A DNA stretch of 64,000 bases from Bacteroidales bacterium (GCA_017439305.1 JAFSJK010000006.1:85554-149553), one strand, 5' to 3'. Shown: positions 7,351-15,949, counted from the stretch's first letter. The notes: generated by a model from the letters alone, not told the origin. Numbers and translations: made by a program.

Positions 7351-8610
7351 TCAATTGAGATTTTTTCCGTGGCAATGGCAATAGCGCAGGCCGCTCCCGC
7401 AGGGACAGGGATCCATTGGCGCCACGTGCGGAATGGCAAGGCCAAAAGGGAATCCCTCGGGCATCAAGGGCGAAAGCCGGTCCAGGGCCTCATCCTTCTC
7501 GATCAGGTCGGTATACCCTTCGGAAATGGTAGGCCGGGGCATCGTCCAGCGGGGATAATCCGCATCGTCCGGCCGGGCTTCCTCCGGTTCCGAAGGAGGC
7601 GGCGATTCCAGGACCAGGACATCCATCTCCAAGGCGCTATATCCGTTCAACGTCCATTTGGGAACACTGTTGGCATAATCGACAATGGCCTTGAGGCTGG
7701 CATAGTGAACGGCGTCCGAGGCGATGGTATCGCTCCTCTCGATCACGGGACTGAACAGGGCCTCGTTGCCAAAGGGAAACTGGGCTTCCGCCCAGATGTC
7801 GTGCTGGGCCTTCACCAGATCGAACCCTTCATAGCCGATCTGGCGGAGCAACCGGGTCAGCGTCTCCCCTTCCGGGGTCTTCATCCCCACGGTGAAATAC
7901 GGGGCACCGGCGCCGGCCTCCACGGCCATCTCAACCGGAAACGCCTTGAATTCAGCAGGATTCAGGGTGAGTTCCTCCCGAAGCAGGAACACATCCTCCG
8001 GATTGCCGACGCACGGGGAAAACAGGTAATCACCCCGCTCGTCCACATTGCGGCAGACGCGAAGGAGCGGGCTTTCCCGCAGCAGCCGGACCAGGGCGTC
8101 ATAATCGGGGCCGAACGTATCTTCGTAATAGTCCGCCATCAAATCCACGAAACGCTCGGTAGGAAGGACCCCGTACAGGTTCAGGTAGCCCATTCCCACC
8201 CGTTCCACTTCGAAACGGCCGCTCTTCTCCCCTTTCCGGATAGCCTGGTCGATATGGGGGGCAACGATGTCATAGACCTCCCGGCGGACCCAAACCTTGT
8301 GGAAGCGGCCGTCCGACTCCTCCGTCTCCACCAGTCCGCTGACTTCCAGAATGGACGGATAATCAGCCTTTTCCAGATAGTGAACCTTGCCGGGACCGCC
8401 GTGGACGAGGGTTTTCAACAGTCGGATATCCCGCTCCAGGAGGTGGGACAGCCATCTCTTGGGACGGGTGGTCAGGTATTCGTTCAGTTTCGCTACCTGC
8501 TCCGCCTTGCGCAGGCGGGGCGACAGTTCCCGGCCCAGGATATTTCCCAGGTCCTCCAGCTCCACTTTCCGGAATCCTTTCAGTATGTCGGCGATCGTCC
8601 GCTCTTTCAT
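7351..8610 (-). CDS. SEC-C metal-binding motif protein of unknown function
   Basis: This 419-residue soluble protein ends in a SEC-C-type zinc motif, MDPCPCGSGLRYCHCHG (about residues 401-417). It resembles the tail of SecA and of many stand-alone SEC-C proteins, with Cys/Cys/Cys and Cys/His as likely ligands. The first 380 residues are rich in charged helices (VELEDLGNILGRELSPRLRKAEQVAKLNEYL) and I do not recognise a catalytic domain. A promoter box precedes it by 7 nt. The NigD-like gene starts 38 nt downstream on the same strand, so read-through into the sigma cassette is possible. Confidence 0.7.
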   Translation of the reverse strand: MKERTIADILKGFRKVELEDLGNILGRELSPRLRKAEQVAKLNEYLTTRPKRWLSHLLERDIRLLKTLVHGGPGKVHYLEKADYPSILEVSGLVETEESDGRFHKVWVRREVYDIVAPHIDQAIRKGEKSGRFEVERVGMGYLNLYGVLPTERFVDLMADYYEDTFGPDYDALVRLLRESPLLRVCRNVDERGDYLFSPCVGNPEDVFLLREELTLNPAEFKAFPVEMAVEAGAGAPYFTVGMKTPEGETLTRLLRQIGYEGFDLVKAQHDIWAEAQFPFGNEALFSPVIERSDTIASDAVHYASLKAIVDYANSVPKWTLNGYSALEMDVLVLESPPPSEPEEARPDDADYPRWTMPRPTISEGYTDLIEKDEALDRLSPLMPEGFPFGLAIPHVAPMDPCPCGSGLRYCHCHGKNLN

Positions 8611-8617
8611 AGGGGTG

Positions 8618-8625
8618 CAAAGATA
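8618..8625 (-). promoter_or_regulatory. Promoter -7 box for the SEC-C gene
   Basis: On the minus strand this reads TATCTTTG (TAnnTTTG), 7 nt before the ATG at 8610. The expected start site would leave almost no 5' leader. It abuts the gcv terminator. Confidence 0.55.
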
Positions 8626-8627
8626 AG

Positions 8628-8654
8628 AAAAAACCCCGGTTTCTCACCGGGGTT
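8628..8654 (-). terminator. Rho-independent terminator of the glycine cleavage operon
   Basis: A perfect 9-bp GC-rich stem (arms 8646-8654 and 8632-8640) with a 5-nt loop is followed on the minus strand by a run of six T residues. It lies 10 nt after the gcvPB stop. Confidence 0.85.
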
Positions 8655-8664
8655 CAGGAAGAAG

Positions 8665-10071
8665 TTACCGCGCGTCCTTGAATTTCAGGATCGGATTACG
8701 CGCCGCGGCCGTCTCGTCAGGCCGCTTGATGGGCGCTCCGTGCGGAGCATCCTGCAGGATCCGCGGATCCTCGGCCGCCTCCGCGGCGATCTTGTGCATT
8801 ACGTCGATGAACGCGTCGATGGTTTCCTTGGACTCGGTTTCCGTGGGCTCGATCATCAGCGCCTGGTGGAACAGGAGCGGGAAATAGATGGTCGGGGCAT
8901 GGAAGCCGAAGTCGAGCAGCCGCTTCGCCACATCCAGGGTCGTAGCACCATGGACGTCGTCATGTGCACCGTCATTGATGAGACCGTCGAAGACGAACTC
9001 ATGCTTGCACACACCTTCAATCGGGAGTTTGTAGGCATCCTTCAGGCACTCCTTGATGTAATTCGCGCTAAGGACCGAATACTGACCGACTTTCTTCAGG
9101 TTCTGCTTGCCCAGCATCAGAATGTACGCATAGGCGCGCAGGATGACACCGAAGTTGCCGTGGAAACCGGAGACCCGGATTTCAGGCAGGCAGTCCACGA
9201 GGTGCGCGGCGACGCCGACGGGACCGGAACCGGGACCGCCTCCGCCGTGCGGCGTGGAGAAGGTCTTGTGCAGGTTCAGGTGCATGATGTCGAAGCCCAT
9301 GTCGCCGGGACGGACGACGCCCATCATCGGATTCATGTTGGCTCCGTCGTAGTACATCAGGCCGCCCGAGGCATGGACAAGTTCCGTAATCTCCTTGATC
9401 TGCGTTTCGAACAGACCCAGGGTGTTCGGATTCGTCATCATCATGCCGGCGACGGTTCCGTCCAGCAGGGGCTTCAGGGCCTCCACGTCCACACGGCCGT
9501 TCTCCAGCGACTTCACTTCCACGATTTCCAGGCCACAGACGGCCGCAGAAGCCGGGTTCGTGCCATGGGCGCTGTCCGGAACGATGACCTTCGTACGCGC
9601 GAGGTCCCCACGGTTCATGTGATACTGGCGCATGATCATCAGGCCGGTGAGCTCGCCGTGGGCGCCCGCGCAAGGATCGAAGGTGAACGAATCCATCCCG
9701 GTGATGGCCGCGAGGAACTTGTTCATATCCTGATACACCTTGAGGGCTCCCTTTGTCAACCCGGCATGCATCAGCGGATGCAGGCCGTTGAAGCCGGGCA
9801 GGGCGGCCACCTCCTCGTTGATCTTCGGATTGTACTTCATCGTGCAGGATCCGAGCGGATAGAAACCGGTATCCACGCCGAAGTTCATCTGGGAGAGGTT
9901 CGTGTAATGACGCACGACATCCACTTCGCTGACCTCGGGGAGGTCGAGGGCGGCTTCGCGCTTCAGCTCGACCGGAAGTTCCGGTGCGGAAGGGAAACGA
10001 TTGACAGGCAGGGAGTAGCCGATACGGCCTTTCTGCGAAAGTTCGAAAACGAGTTTGTCGTAATACTTCAT
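8665..10071 (-). CDS. gcvPB: Glycine dehydrogenase (decarboxylating), subunit 2 (P-protein beta)
   Basis: This is the PLP-binding half of the P-protein, which decarboxylates glycine and passes the aminomethyl group to lipoyl-GcvH. It has 468 residues, typical of the two-subunit form. The PLP lysine lies in MHLNLHKTFSTPHGGGGPG. Other family segments are YPLGSCTMKYNPKINEE, CAGAHGELTGLM, VPDSAHGTNPASA and DGANMNPMMG. It starts 3 nt after gcvPA and is the last gene before the terminator. A split P-protein is unusual against the single-chain enzyme I would expect in Bacteroidota. Confidence 0.96.
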   Translation of the reverse strand: MKYYDKLVFELSQKGRIGYSLPVNRFPSAPELPVELKREAALDLPEVSEVDVVRHYTNLSQMNFGVDTGFYPLGSCTMKYNPKINEEVAALPGFNGLHPLMHAGLTKGALKVYQDMNKFLAAITGMDSFTFDPCAGAHGELTGLMIMRQYHMNRGDLARTKVIVPDSAHGTNPASAAVCGLEIVEVKSLENGRVDVEALKPLLDGTVAGMMMTNPNTLGLFETQIKEITELVHASGGLMYYDGANMNPMMGVVRPGDMGFDIMHLNLHKTFSTPHGGGGPGSGPVGVAAHLVDCLPEIRVSGFHGNFGVILRAYAYILMLGKQNLKKVGQYSVLSANYIKECLKDAYKLPIEGVCKHEFVFDGLINDGAHDDVHGATTLDVAKRLLDFGFHAPTIYFPLLFHQALMIEPTETESKETIDAFIDVMHKIAAEAAEDPRILQDAPHGAPIKRPDETAAARNPILKFKDAR

Positions 10072-10074
10072 AGC

Positions 10075-11403
10075 CTATCCCTCCTTCACGATTTTGACCA
10101 GTGCGTCGATTTCCTCCTTGGTGCGCTTCTCAGTCACGCAGAAGGACACATAACCCTCCTCCGTTTCGAGGGCGGCGAAGAAGCCAGCCTTCTCCAGGTC
10201 GTTCTGGACCAGGCCGGGATGCTTCGCAGGTTTCAGCACGAATTCCTTCAGGAACGGCTTGCCGGGGAACGGATCCTCGAACTTGCCGGTCTTCAGGAGT
10301 TCGGCCTTCAGGTAGTGGGCCCCGTCATAGCTGAGCCTGTTCACCTCGCGCAGGCCTTCCGGTCCCATCAGGGACAGGTACACCGTCACCCAGAGGGCCA
10401 TCAGAGACTCGTTGGAGCAGATGTTGGAAGTCGCCTTCTCGCGCTTGATGTGCTGCTCGCGGGCCTGGAGGGTGAGCACGAAGGCGCGCTTGCCGTCCTT
10501 GTCCGTCGTCTGGCCGACGATACGGCCCGGCATCTTGCGCATATAATCCTTCTTGACGCCCATGAAGCCCACATACGGGCCGCCGAAGCACAGCGGAATG
10601 CCCAGGGACTGGCCGTCGCCCACGGCGATGTCGGCCCCCCACTCCGCCGGACTCTTGATCACGGCGAGGGTGGACGGGTCGCAATACTCGACCAGGAGCG
10701 CCTTCGCTTCGTGGATGGCATCGGCAAAGCCGGCGTGGTCCTCGATGATGCCGAAACGGTTGATTTCCGGAACGATGACACCGGCAACGTCACCCTTGGC
10801 GAGTTCCGCCTTCAGGCAGTCCAGACAGGTCTGGCCGTCCTTCACCGGGACATGGCCGATCTCCACGCCATGGAACTTGGCGTAGGTCTCGACAACGGCG
10901 ATCACATTGGGCAGCAGGCCCTTGGAAAGGAGCACCCGCGTCTTTTTCTTCGTGCAGGCGACCGTCATCTTCATGGCCTCGGCGGCGGCCGTCGGGCCGT
11001 CATACAAAGAGGCGTTGGAGATGTCCATGCCGGTGAGTTCACAGACCATGCTCTGATACTCGAAGATATAGCGGAGCGTACCCTGGGAGATCTCGCACTG
11101 ATACGGCGTATAAGCCGTCAGGAATTCGGAACGGGAGGTGATGTAGGGAATCACCGACGGCGTGTAATGGTCATAGGCGCCGGCGCCCACGAACACCTTC
11201 ATCCTGGGGTTCATGTCGGCCAAGGAACCCAGCCATTCGCGGACTTCCCCCTCGGACATCGCATCAGGAAGGGCATACGGACCCTTCTTGAGGAACTCTT
11301 TGGGAACATCCGCGTACAGGTCTTCGACCTTGCCCACGCCGATCCGGTCCAGCATGGCCCGGATGTCCGCGTCGGTATGCGGAATATAGGAGAAACCTGC
11401 CAT
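10075..11403 (-). CDS. gcvPA: Glycine dehydrogenase (decarboxylating), subunit 1 (P-protein alpha)
   Basis: This 442-residue subunit forms the other half of the heterotetrameric P-protein. Recognisable segments include FIGAGAYDHYTPSVI-like (here FVGAGAYDHYTPSVIPYI), the substrate-channel region TAYTPYQCEISQGTLRYIFEYQSMVCELTGMDISNASLYDG, and FGGPYVGFMGVKKDYMRKMPGRIVG. The subunit keeps the aminotransferase class V fold but does not carry the PLP lysine, as is normal for subunit 1. It lies 3 nt from both gcvH and gcvPB, so the stoichiometric subunits share one transcript. Confidence 0.96.
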   Translation of the reverse strand: MAGFSYIPHTDADIRAMLDRIGVGKVEDLYADVPKEFLKKGPYALPDAMSEGEVREWLGSLADMNPRMKVFVGAGAYDHYTPSVIPYITSRSEFLTAYTPYQCEISQGTLRYIFEYQSMVCELTGMDISNASLYDGPTAAAEAMKMTVACTKKKTRVLLSKGLLPNVIAVVETYAKFHGVEIGHVPVKDGQTCLDCLKAELAKGDVAGVIVPEINRFGIIEDHAGFADAIHEAKALLVEYCDPSTLAVIKSPAEWGADIAVGDGQSLGIPLCFGGPYVGFMGVKKDYMRKMPGRIVGQTTDKDGKRAFVLTLQAREQHIKREKATSNICSNESLMALWVTVYLSLMGPEGLREVNRLSYDGAHYLKAELLKTGKFEDPFPGKPFLKEFVLKPAKHPGLVQNDLEKAGFFAALETEEGYVSFCVTEKRTKEEIDALVKIVKEG

Positions 11404-11406
11404 CGC

Positions 11407-11787
11407 CTACTCTCCGATGTGCTCCTTATAGGCGGCGGCGTCCATCAGGGCGTCCAGTTCGGACGCATCGGACATCTCCACCTTGATGATCCAGTTCTCG
11501 AAAGCATCCTCGTTCACGAGCTCGGGCGTGTCGTCCAGTGCCTCGTTCACCTCGACCACCTTGCCGGAGACCGGGCTGATCAGGTCGCTCGCGGCCTTCA
11601 CGCTCTCCAGGGCGCCGAATTCTTCACCGGCGTTGACCTCGTCGTCCACGTCGGGCATGTCCACATAGGTGATGTCGCCCATTTCCTTCTGGGCGAAATC
11701 GGTGACGCCGATAACGGCAATGCCGTCCTCGACCTTGACCCACTCGTGGGATTCGGAATACTTGAGTCCTTCGATAATCTTGCTCAT
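11407..11787 (-). CDS. gcvH: Glycine cleavage system H protein
   Basis: GcvH is the lipoylated shuttle between the P, T and L proteins. I start it at ATG 11787 (MSKIIEGLKYSESHEWV), giving 126 residues; a TTG two codons upstream is less likely. The lipoyl lysine is K64 in GALESVKAASDLISPVSG. The remaining fold signatures (VGVTDFAQKEMGDITYVDMP-like, and VNEALDDTPELVNEDAFENWI) are intact. Lipoyl synthase, ligase and the L-protein are not in this window. Confidence 0.97.
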   Translation of the reverse strand: MSKIIEGLKYSESHEWVKVEDGIAVIGVTDFAQKEMGDITYVDMPDVDDEVNAGEEFGALESVKAASDLISPVSGKVVEVNEALDDTPELVNEDAFENWIIKVEMSDASELDALMDAAAYKEHIGE

Positions 11788-11820
11788 AATCAATGTTTTA
11801 TTTAATGTGTTTATGGTTCA

Positions 11821-12936
11821 TTATTTCTTATAGTTCGTCTGATAGAAGCGCTTTTTCACCACCTTGCCGGGGAACACCTTCTTGCGGATGCGGATCCACA
11901 GCGGGGTATCCAGGGCGGCGCAGGCCTTGTCCACGAGGGCGAAGCAGATGCTCTTGTCCAGAGAGATGGAGTGGTAGCCGGTCGTAACCACGCCGACCTC
12001 CGTCCCGTCTTCCAGTTCCACCGGATAGCCGGCACGCGGAATGGCCTTGTCCCCGATCTCGATGCCTACGAGTTTCCGTTGGAGATTACCGGCCTTCTGG
12101 TCCAGGAGTGCCTCCTTGCCGATGAAATCCTTGTCATACTTGCAGAACATCCCGAGTCCGGCCATTACCGGGCTGATTTCGGGGCTGAGTTCGTCGCCGT
12201 AGAGCGGCAGGCCGGCCTCGAAGCGAAGGGTGTCGCGGCAACCCAGGCCGCAAGGCTGGACACCGGCGGCGATCAGGCGGTCCCACAGGTCCACGGTGCC
12301 TTCCAGCGAGGTGTACAGTTCGAAACCGTCTTCGCCCGTATAACCGGTGCGGCTGACAATCAGGCGCTTACCCATGTATTCGGTATCATAGAAAGTATAG
12401 AAGCCCAGGTCCGCGGCCTCCTTCAGGCCCAGCACCTCGACCACCGTTTTCTCGGCCTCAGGGCCCTGGACGGCAATCTGTCCCCACACCGGAGACTCAT
12501 TGCGGACCTGGCAGTCGAAGCCCTTGGCATGCTCCTCGATCCAGGCGAAATCCTTGTCGATGTTGGCGGCGTTGACCACCAGCAGGAAGTGCTCCGGAGC
12601 AAATTCACGGTAGACGAGCAGATCGTCCACCACGCCGCCTTCCGGATAGCACATCATTCCGTAAAGGACCTTCCCGGGCTCGAAGCCACGGATCTCGTTG
12701 GTGAAGATCCAGTTCACGAATTTCTCGGCCTCGGGGCCTTCCACGAAGATTTCACCCATGTGGGAGACGTCGAACATGCCTACCTTCTGCCGGACGGCAT
12801 TGTGCTCCACCGTGATGGTGTCGTACTGGATGGGCATCATGAAGCCCGCGAAGGGGCTCATCTTGGCCTGGAGCGCCACGTGCCTGTCGTACAGGCAGGT
12901 TTGGAGGAGCTCCGCATTGTTCAGGTTTTCAGACAT
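11821..12936 (-). CDS. gcvT: Aminomethyltransferase (glycine cleavage T protein)
   Basis: GcvT transfers the methylene group from aminomethyl-GcvH to tetrahydrofolate and releases ammonia. It has 371 residues, the usual length. N-terminal FDVSHMGEI and MMCYPEGGVVDDLLVYR, central VSRTGYTGEDGFELY, and GCRDTLRFEAGLPLYG are the folate-binding and active-site signatures; the catalytic Asp is expected in the MPIQYDT/DVSHMGE region. It starts 26 nt after the SUMF1 lipoprotein gene. No glycine riboswitch lies in that short gap. Confidence 0.96.
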   Translation of the reverse strand: MSENLNNAELLQTCLYDRHVALQAKMSPFAGFMMPIQYDTITVEHNAVRQKVGMFDVSHMGEIFVEGPEAEKFVNWIFTNEIRGFEPGKVLYGMMCYPEGGVVDDLLVYREFAPEHFLLVVNAANIDKDFAWIEEHAKGFDCQVRNESPVWGQIAVQGPEAEKTVVEVLGLKEAADLGFYTFYDTEYMGKRLIVSRTGYTGEDGFELYTSLEGTVDLWDRLIAAGVQPCGLGCRDTLRFEAGLPLYGDELSPEISPVMAGLGMFCKYDKDFIGKEALLDQKAGNLQRKLVGIEIGDKAIPRAGYPVELEDGTEVGVVTTGYHSISLDKSICFALVDKACAALDTPLWIRIRKKVFPGKVVKKRFYQTNYKK

Positions 12937-12962
12937 AATGTATTAATTGGTTATCAGTGTCA

Positions 12963-14411
12963 TTACAGTACCAGGCGGAATCCGATGGTTGTCCGGAAAC
13001 GACTGGCTTCAAATTCGTTGCGGTTGCTTACCCGGCACTTGTCCGCGGTAGTGGCGGCGCTGCCGCCCCGCATCGTGCGGACATCGCCCAGAACGGATTC
13101 CACCGGTCCCGTGGGATCGCGCTGGTCCGTCGAGTTGTAAGGACCGGGACGGTCCTGGACCCACTCCCAGGCATTGCCGCTCATATCGTACAGTCCCAGT
13201 TCGTTCGGCGAATAGCGTGCGACCGGGCGCGTACGCATATCCTCGAACCCGAACTGCGCCACTCCCTGCGGAGAGGGGGAACCGGCATATTCAGTCCCGC
13301 GGCTTTTCTGTCCGCCCCGGGCGGCATATTCCCATTCCGCCTCCGTGGGAAGACGGAACTTCCTTCCTGTCAACGCATTCAACTGACGGAGAAAAGCCTG
13401 GACATCATACCAGGAAACGTTGCCGATGGGATAATTGGCTCCCTGGTTCCCGTAAGGGACCTCTCCCATGACCGCTTCCCAAAGCGCCTGCGTCACTTCC
13501 GTCTTTCCGATCTTGAAGTTGTCCAGGGTCACTTCGTGCAGCGGCAGTTCATCCTCCCGGACGGTACCGGATTTGTTCTCCCGGCCGCCCATCGTGAAGG
13601 TACCGCCCTGAACCGGCAGCATCTCGAACTTGACACCGTTCACCTCGAAGGATTCCGGTTTCACTTCCGTGGATTTGAAACGCTCCCGGGGAACCTTGTT
13701 CGCAGCCAAAACGTCATAGAGGGTTTGATCATAAGGCGCATCCATCGAGACGGCCACGCGGAGTCCCACGTCCCCCGCCTTGACGGAAGGAATCATCCCC
13801 TTCCGGGTGATGGGCTTGTTGTTCTTCTCCAGCGCACTGCCGCCGCGAAGGGCCCGTTCTTCTCCTTCTTCTGGGCCTTGAGGGTTGACGGTCAAAGCAT
13901 TACCCAGATCCTCCGCCCAGCGGTCGGAGCACCATTCCCAGGCTCCGCCGGTCATTCCTTCCCGCTGCCGGGCGGCATTTTCCCACTCCGCTTCGGTCGG
14001 AAGACGGAACGGAACGCCCGTCGCCTTGGAGAGTTTGGCCAGAAACTTCTGCGCATCGTTGTAAGTGACATTGCTTACCGGTGCCGCCGGAACATCCTTC
14101 GGGCTGGGATTGCTTCCCATCACGGCCTTCCAGAGAGCCTGCGTCACCTCGGCCGTGCCGATGGCATATCCGTCCAGGATCACCTGGTGGATGGCCGGCG
14201 TACGATAATGCCCCTGGTCCAGGGTTTCCCCCATCGCAAAGGTCCCGGCAGGAATGGCGGCCAATTGGAACGTCTCCCCCTTTACACTGAATGTATACAG
14301 ACCGTCCTGACCTTGGAAAGGAGTCAGGTCCACCGGGCCGGCAACGCTCCCCGATCCCCCGCAAGCAGCGGCGGACAGGAGGGCAACAGCCCATATCAGT
14401 ACTTTCTTCAT
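12963..14411 (-). CDS. Lipoprotein with two tandem SUMF1 (formylglycine-generating-enzyme-like) domains
   Basis: This 482-residue protein starts at ATG 14411, overlapping the upstream stop in ATGA. A type II signal peptide (MKKVLIWAVALLSAAAC) has its lipobox Cys at about 17. Two SUMF1 domains follow, at about 42-245 and 265-480. Each has the family markers: PAGTFAMG / QGGTFTMG, EVTQALWKAVMG / EVTQALWEAVMG, and FRLPTEAEWE in both. The C-terminal part carries GLYDMSGNAWEW and RGGS. The paired Cys residues of true formylglycine-generating enzymes are not evident, so a structural or binding role is more likely. The domain layout does not look like GldK or GldJ of type IX secretion. Why it sits directly upstream of gcvT is unclear. 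Confidence 0.85.
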   Translation of the reverse strand: MKKVLIWAVALLSAAACGGSGSVAGPVDLTPFQGQDGLYTFSVKGETFQLAAIPAGTFAMGETLDQGHYRTPAIHQVILDGYAIGTAEVTQALWKAVMGSNPSPKDVPAAPVSNVTYNDAQKFLAKLSKATGVPFRLPTEAEWENAARQREGMTGGAWEWCSDRWAEDLGNALTVNPQGPEEGEERALRGGSALEKNNKPITRKGMIPSVKAGDVGLRVAVSMDAPYDQTLYDVLAANKVPRERFKSTEVKPESFEVNGVKFEMLPVQGGTFTMGGRENKSGTVREDELPLHEVTLDNFKIGKTEVTQALWEAVMGEVPYGNQGANYPIGNVSWYDVQAFLRQLNALTGRKFRLPTEAEWEYAARGGQKSRGTEYAGSPSPQGVAQFGFEDMRTRPVARYSPNELGLYDMSGNAWEWVQDRPGPYNSTDQRDPTGPVESVLGDVRTMRGGSAATTADKCRVSNRNEFEASRFRTTIGFRLVL

Positions 14412-15139
14412 CACTTCAAGCAATCCAGGATAAAATCCTGTAATTCAATATTGGTTTCACAATTAATCCGGAGGTCCTCCGGCGTAGCACCCTTGGAAGG
14501 CGTCAGCTCTCCGCACAGGTCAACAGCCACGACTTCCTTTTTCAGAATCTCCCCTAGCCATCCCTTCAGGACATCCAGCGGGTAGGTTCCTTGGCTCCAG
14601 TCCGTCCGGAAGCAACTGCGGTCCAGGACATCCTTGTCCACTGACAGGTACACCCGTTTTCCCTCCAAAGCGGCGAGCAGGTCGCCGATCTCCCCTTCCA
14701 ACTCCCGGTCCACGGTTCCGGCGCTGTTCCGGATGCGGTGGTCGGGCCCCAGGGTCCAAACCGCTTCCAGCATCGGATTCTTCTCCTTCATCTCCCGGAC
14801 CCAGCTGCCGCAACTGAGCACTCCGCCAAAGGCCGGTTCCTGGTCGTCCGGATGGTTGTCGATCAACACCAGCGTGAAGGGAGCGGTCTCCCCTTCAGCC
14901 AGGATCTTGGTCACATAGTGGTAGTCGCCACTGTCGATCCATCGGATGCCGGACGTCCGCACGGGAGCGAGACGGCGGAGGATTTCAGCCTCCGCATCCG
15001 GATCGCAATAACAGCTCGTTCCCTCCAAATCACGGAACTGGACAAGCCGGTACGGAACGCCCCGCTCCTGCAATTCCGGCAGGAATCCTTCCGCTTCATA
15101 CACGCCGCTGAAATCGACTATGGCCAGGCCCGCTTTCAT
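14411..15139 (-). CDS. Arginase/ureohydrolase-family protein
   Basis: This 242-residue protein has the ureohydrolase metal motifs: IDNHPDDQ at about 92-99 (D-x-H-x-D type) and LSVDKDVLDRS at about 168-178 (SxDxDxxDP type). DSGDYHYVT may supply a further ligand His. The rest is more divergent than true arginases or agmatinases, so the substrate cannot be named; guanidino, formimino or acetylated amines are all possible. It is the first gene of the run leading to gcvT-H-PA-PB. Its TGA overlaps the SUMF1 ATG. A promoter box lies 4 nt before the ATG, so the mRNA may be nearly leaderless. Confidence 0.72.
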   Translation of the reverse strand: MKAGLAIVDFSGVYEAEGFLPELQERGVPYRLVQFRDLEGTSCYCDPDAEAEILRRLAPVRTSGIRWIDSGDYHYVTKILAEGETAPFTLVLIDNHPDDQEPAFGGVLSCGSWVREMKEKNPMLEAVWTLGPDHRIRNSAGTVDRELEGEIGDLLAALEGKRVYLSVDKDVLDRSCFRTDWSQGTYPLDVLKGWLGEILKKEVVAVDLCGELTPSKGATPEDLRINCETNIELQDFILDCLK

Positions 15140-15143
15140 CTTT

Positions 15144-15151
15144 CAAATATA
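15144..15151 (-). promoter_or_regulatory. Promoter -7 box for the arginase-SUMF1-gcv run
   Basis: On the minus strand this reads TATATTTG, ending 4 nt before the ATG at 15139. No TTG -33 is seen at standard spacing. The rest of 15140-15320 is AT-rich, with a short hairpin (15305-15321) at the end of the convergent gene and no further gene. Confidence 0.5.
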
Positions 15152-15320
15152 GTCATTTTCCCCGAATTCCCTTTCAGTTTCCTTAGAAAAAGCAGCGGAT
15201 CCTTCAGAATTGTTTGGAATCCGCCCAAAAGCCCGTTTTTCAGAGCAAATAATTAACAGACAATGCATAAAACAATCATGTTAGCACTTATAACATAATT
15301 GTTAATATCGAAAGTCGATA

Positions 15321-15902
15321 TCATCCGATCCTCCCGACAGCCTCAAAGAGTCTCCGATACGCTGCCGCTTTCTTTTCCAATGACAAGGGATACGCGCGCG
15401 AAGTAGAGGGCATCCGGAAAAACCGGAGCGTCCTTCCGCCGATGCAGATTCCGACAGTTTCCCCGACCGCGGGGGCCTCGCATCCATACCTTTCGGTCAG
15501 GACATCGGTCGCCTTCTGTCCGGTCGTGACGACCGTCGTGCAGGACGGGATCCGGTCCAGCAAGGCCGTGATGTCGGTCGGCTCCACCACTTCCAGAAAC
15601 TTGTCCGAAGCGTTATCCTTGAGCCGTCGGACGGCTGTCGCCGTATCGTAGAGAGCAATCCCCTTTTCCATACAGAAAGCCTTGATACGGTCCACGTCAA
15701 ACCGTTTTTCACCACTTATCACGAAATGGTCCCGGTTTCCATAGAACACCAGACCGCACACCCGCCAGAAATCGTTCAGCCAGTTCGGGTAGTAGAACTC
15801 CATGCACCAGCGCTTGGGCTGGGGCGGAAAACTGCCCAGGAACAGGATGGCTGCCCCGTCAGGCAGGAAAGGTTCGAACGGATGTCTTTCGGTTTCAATC
15901 AT
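15321..15902 (-). CDS. Uracil-DNA-glycosylase-superfamily protein (Mug-like)
   Basis: This 193-residue protein has the uracil-DNA glycosylase superfamily layout. Motif 1 is ILFLGSFPPQPKRWCMEFYYPNW, near the N-terminus, and motif 3 is RFFRMPSTSRAY near the C-terminus, in the place of HPSP-type motifs. The middle has VVTTGQKATDVL. This form is common in Bacteroidetes as a small stand-alone glycosylase-like protein. Lesion specificity is unproven, since motif 1 lacks the standard GQDPY. The start is ATG 15902; the promoter box ends 5 nt before it, which suggests a near-leaderless message. Confidence 0.75.
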   Translation of the reverse strand: MIETERHPFEPFLPDGAAILFLGSFPPQPKRWCMEFYYPNWLNDFWRVCGLVFYGNRDHFVISGEKRFDVDRIKAFCMEKGIALYDTATAVRRLKDNASDKFLEVVEPTDITALLDRIPSCTTVVTTGQKATDVLTERYGCEAPAVGETVGICIGGRTLRFFRMPSTSRAYPLSLEKKAAAYRRLFEAVGRIG

Positions 15903-15907
15903 GTTGG

Positions 15908-15915
15908 CAAAGATA
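15908..15915 (-). promoter_or_regulatory. Promoter -7 box for the UDG-family gene
   Basis: On the minus strand this reads TATCTTTG (TAnnTTTG), 5 nt before the start codon. It is divergent from the his promoter, about 35 nt away. Confidence 0.6.
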
Positions 15916-15949
15916 CGCTATTTTATTATTAAAAAAATTACAGAAACCC

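Noticed and set aside
7369-11805. A very long open frame (about 1,480 codons) on the plus strand opposite the gcv genes and the SEC-C gene
   Set aside because: It is antisense to five clear genes. The frame stays open because of GC-rich codon bias, and its translation is His/Arg/Gln-rich with no family signal.
12936-12963. Possible glycine riboswitch before gcvT
   Set aside because: Only 26 nt separate gcvT from the SUMF1 gene, too short for the aptamer, and no glycine-aptamer core is visible before the arginase-like gene.
12963-14411. SUMF1 lipoprotein as a GldK/GldJ type IX secretion component
   Set aside because: It has two tandem SUMF1 domains and lies in a metabolic operon; no other gld or por genes are present in the window.
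15305-15321. Short hairpin ATATCGA/TCGATAT at the end of the UDG-family gene as a terminator
   Set aside because: The stem is AT-rich and only 7 bp long, and no T-run follows on the minus strand.
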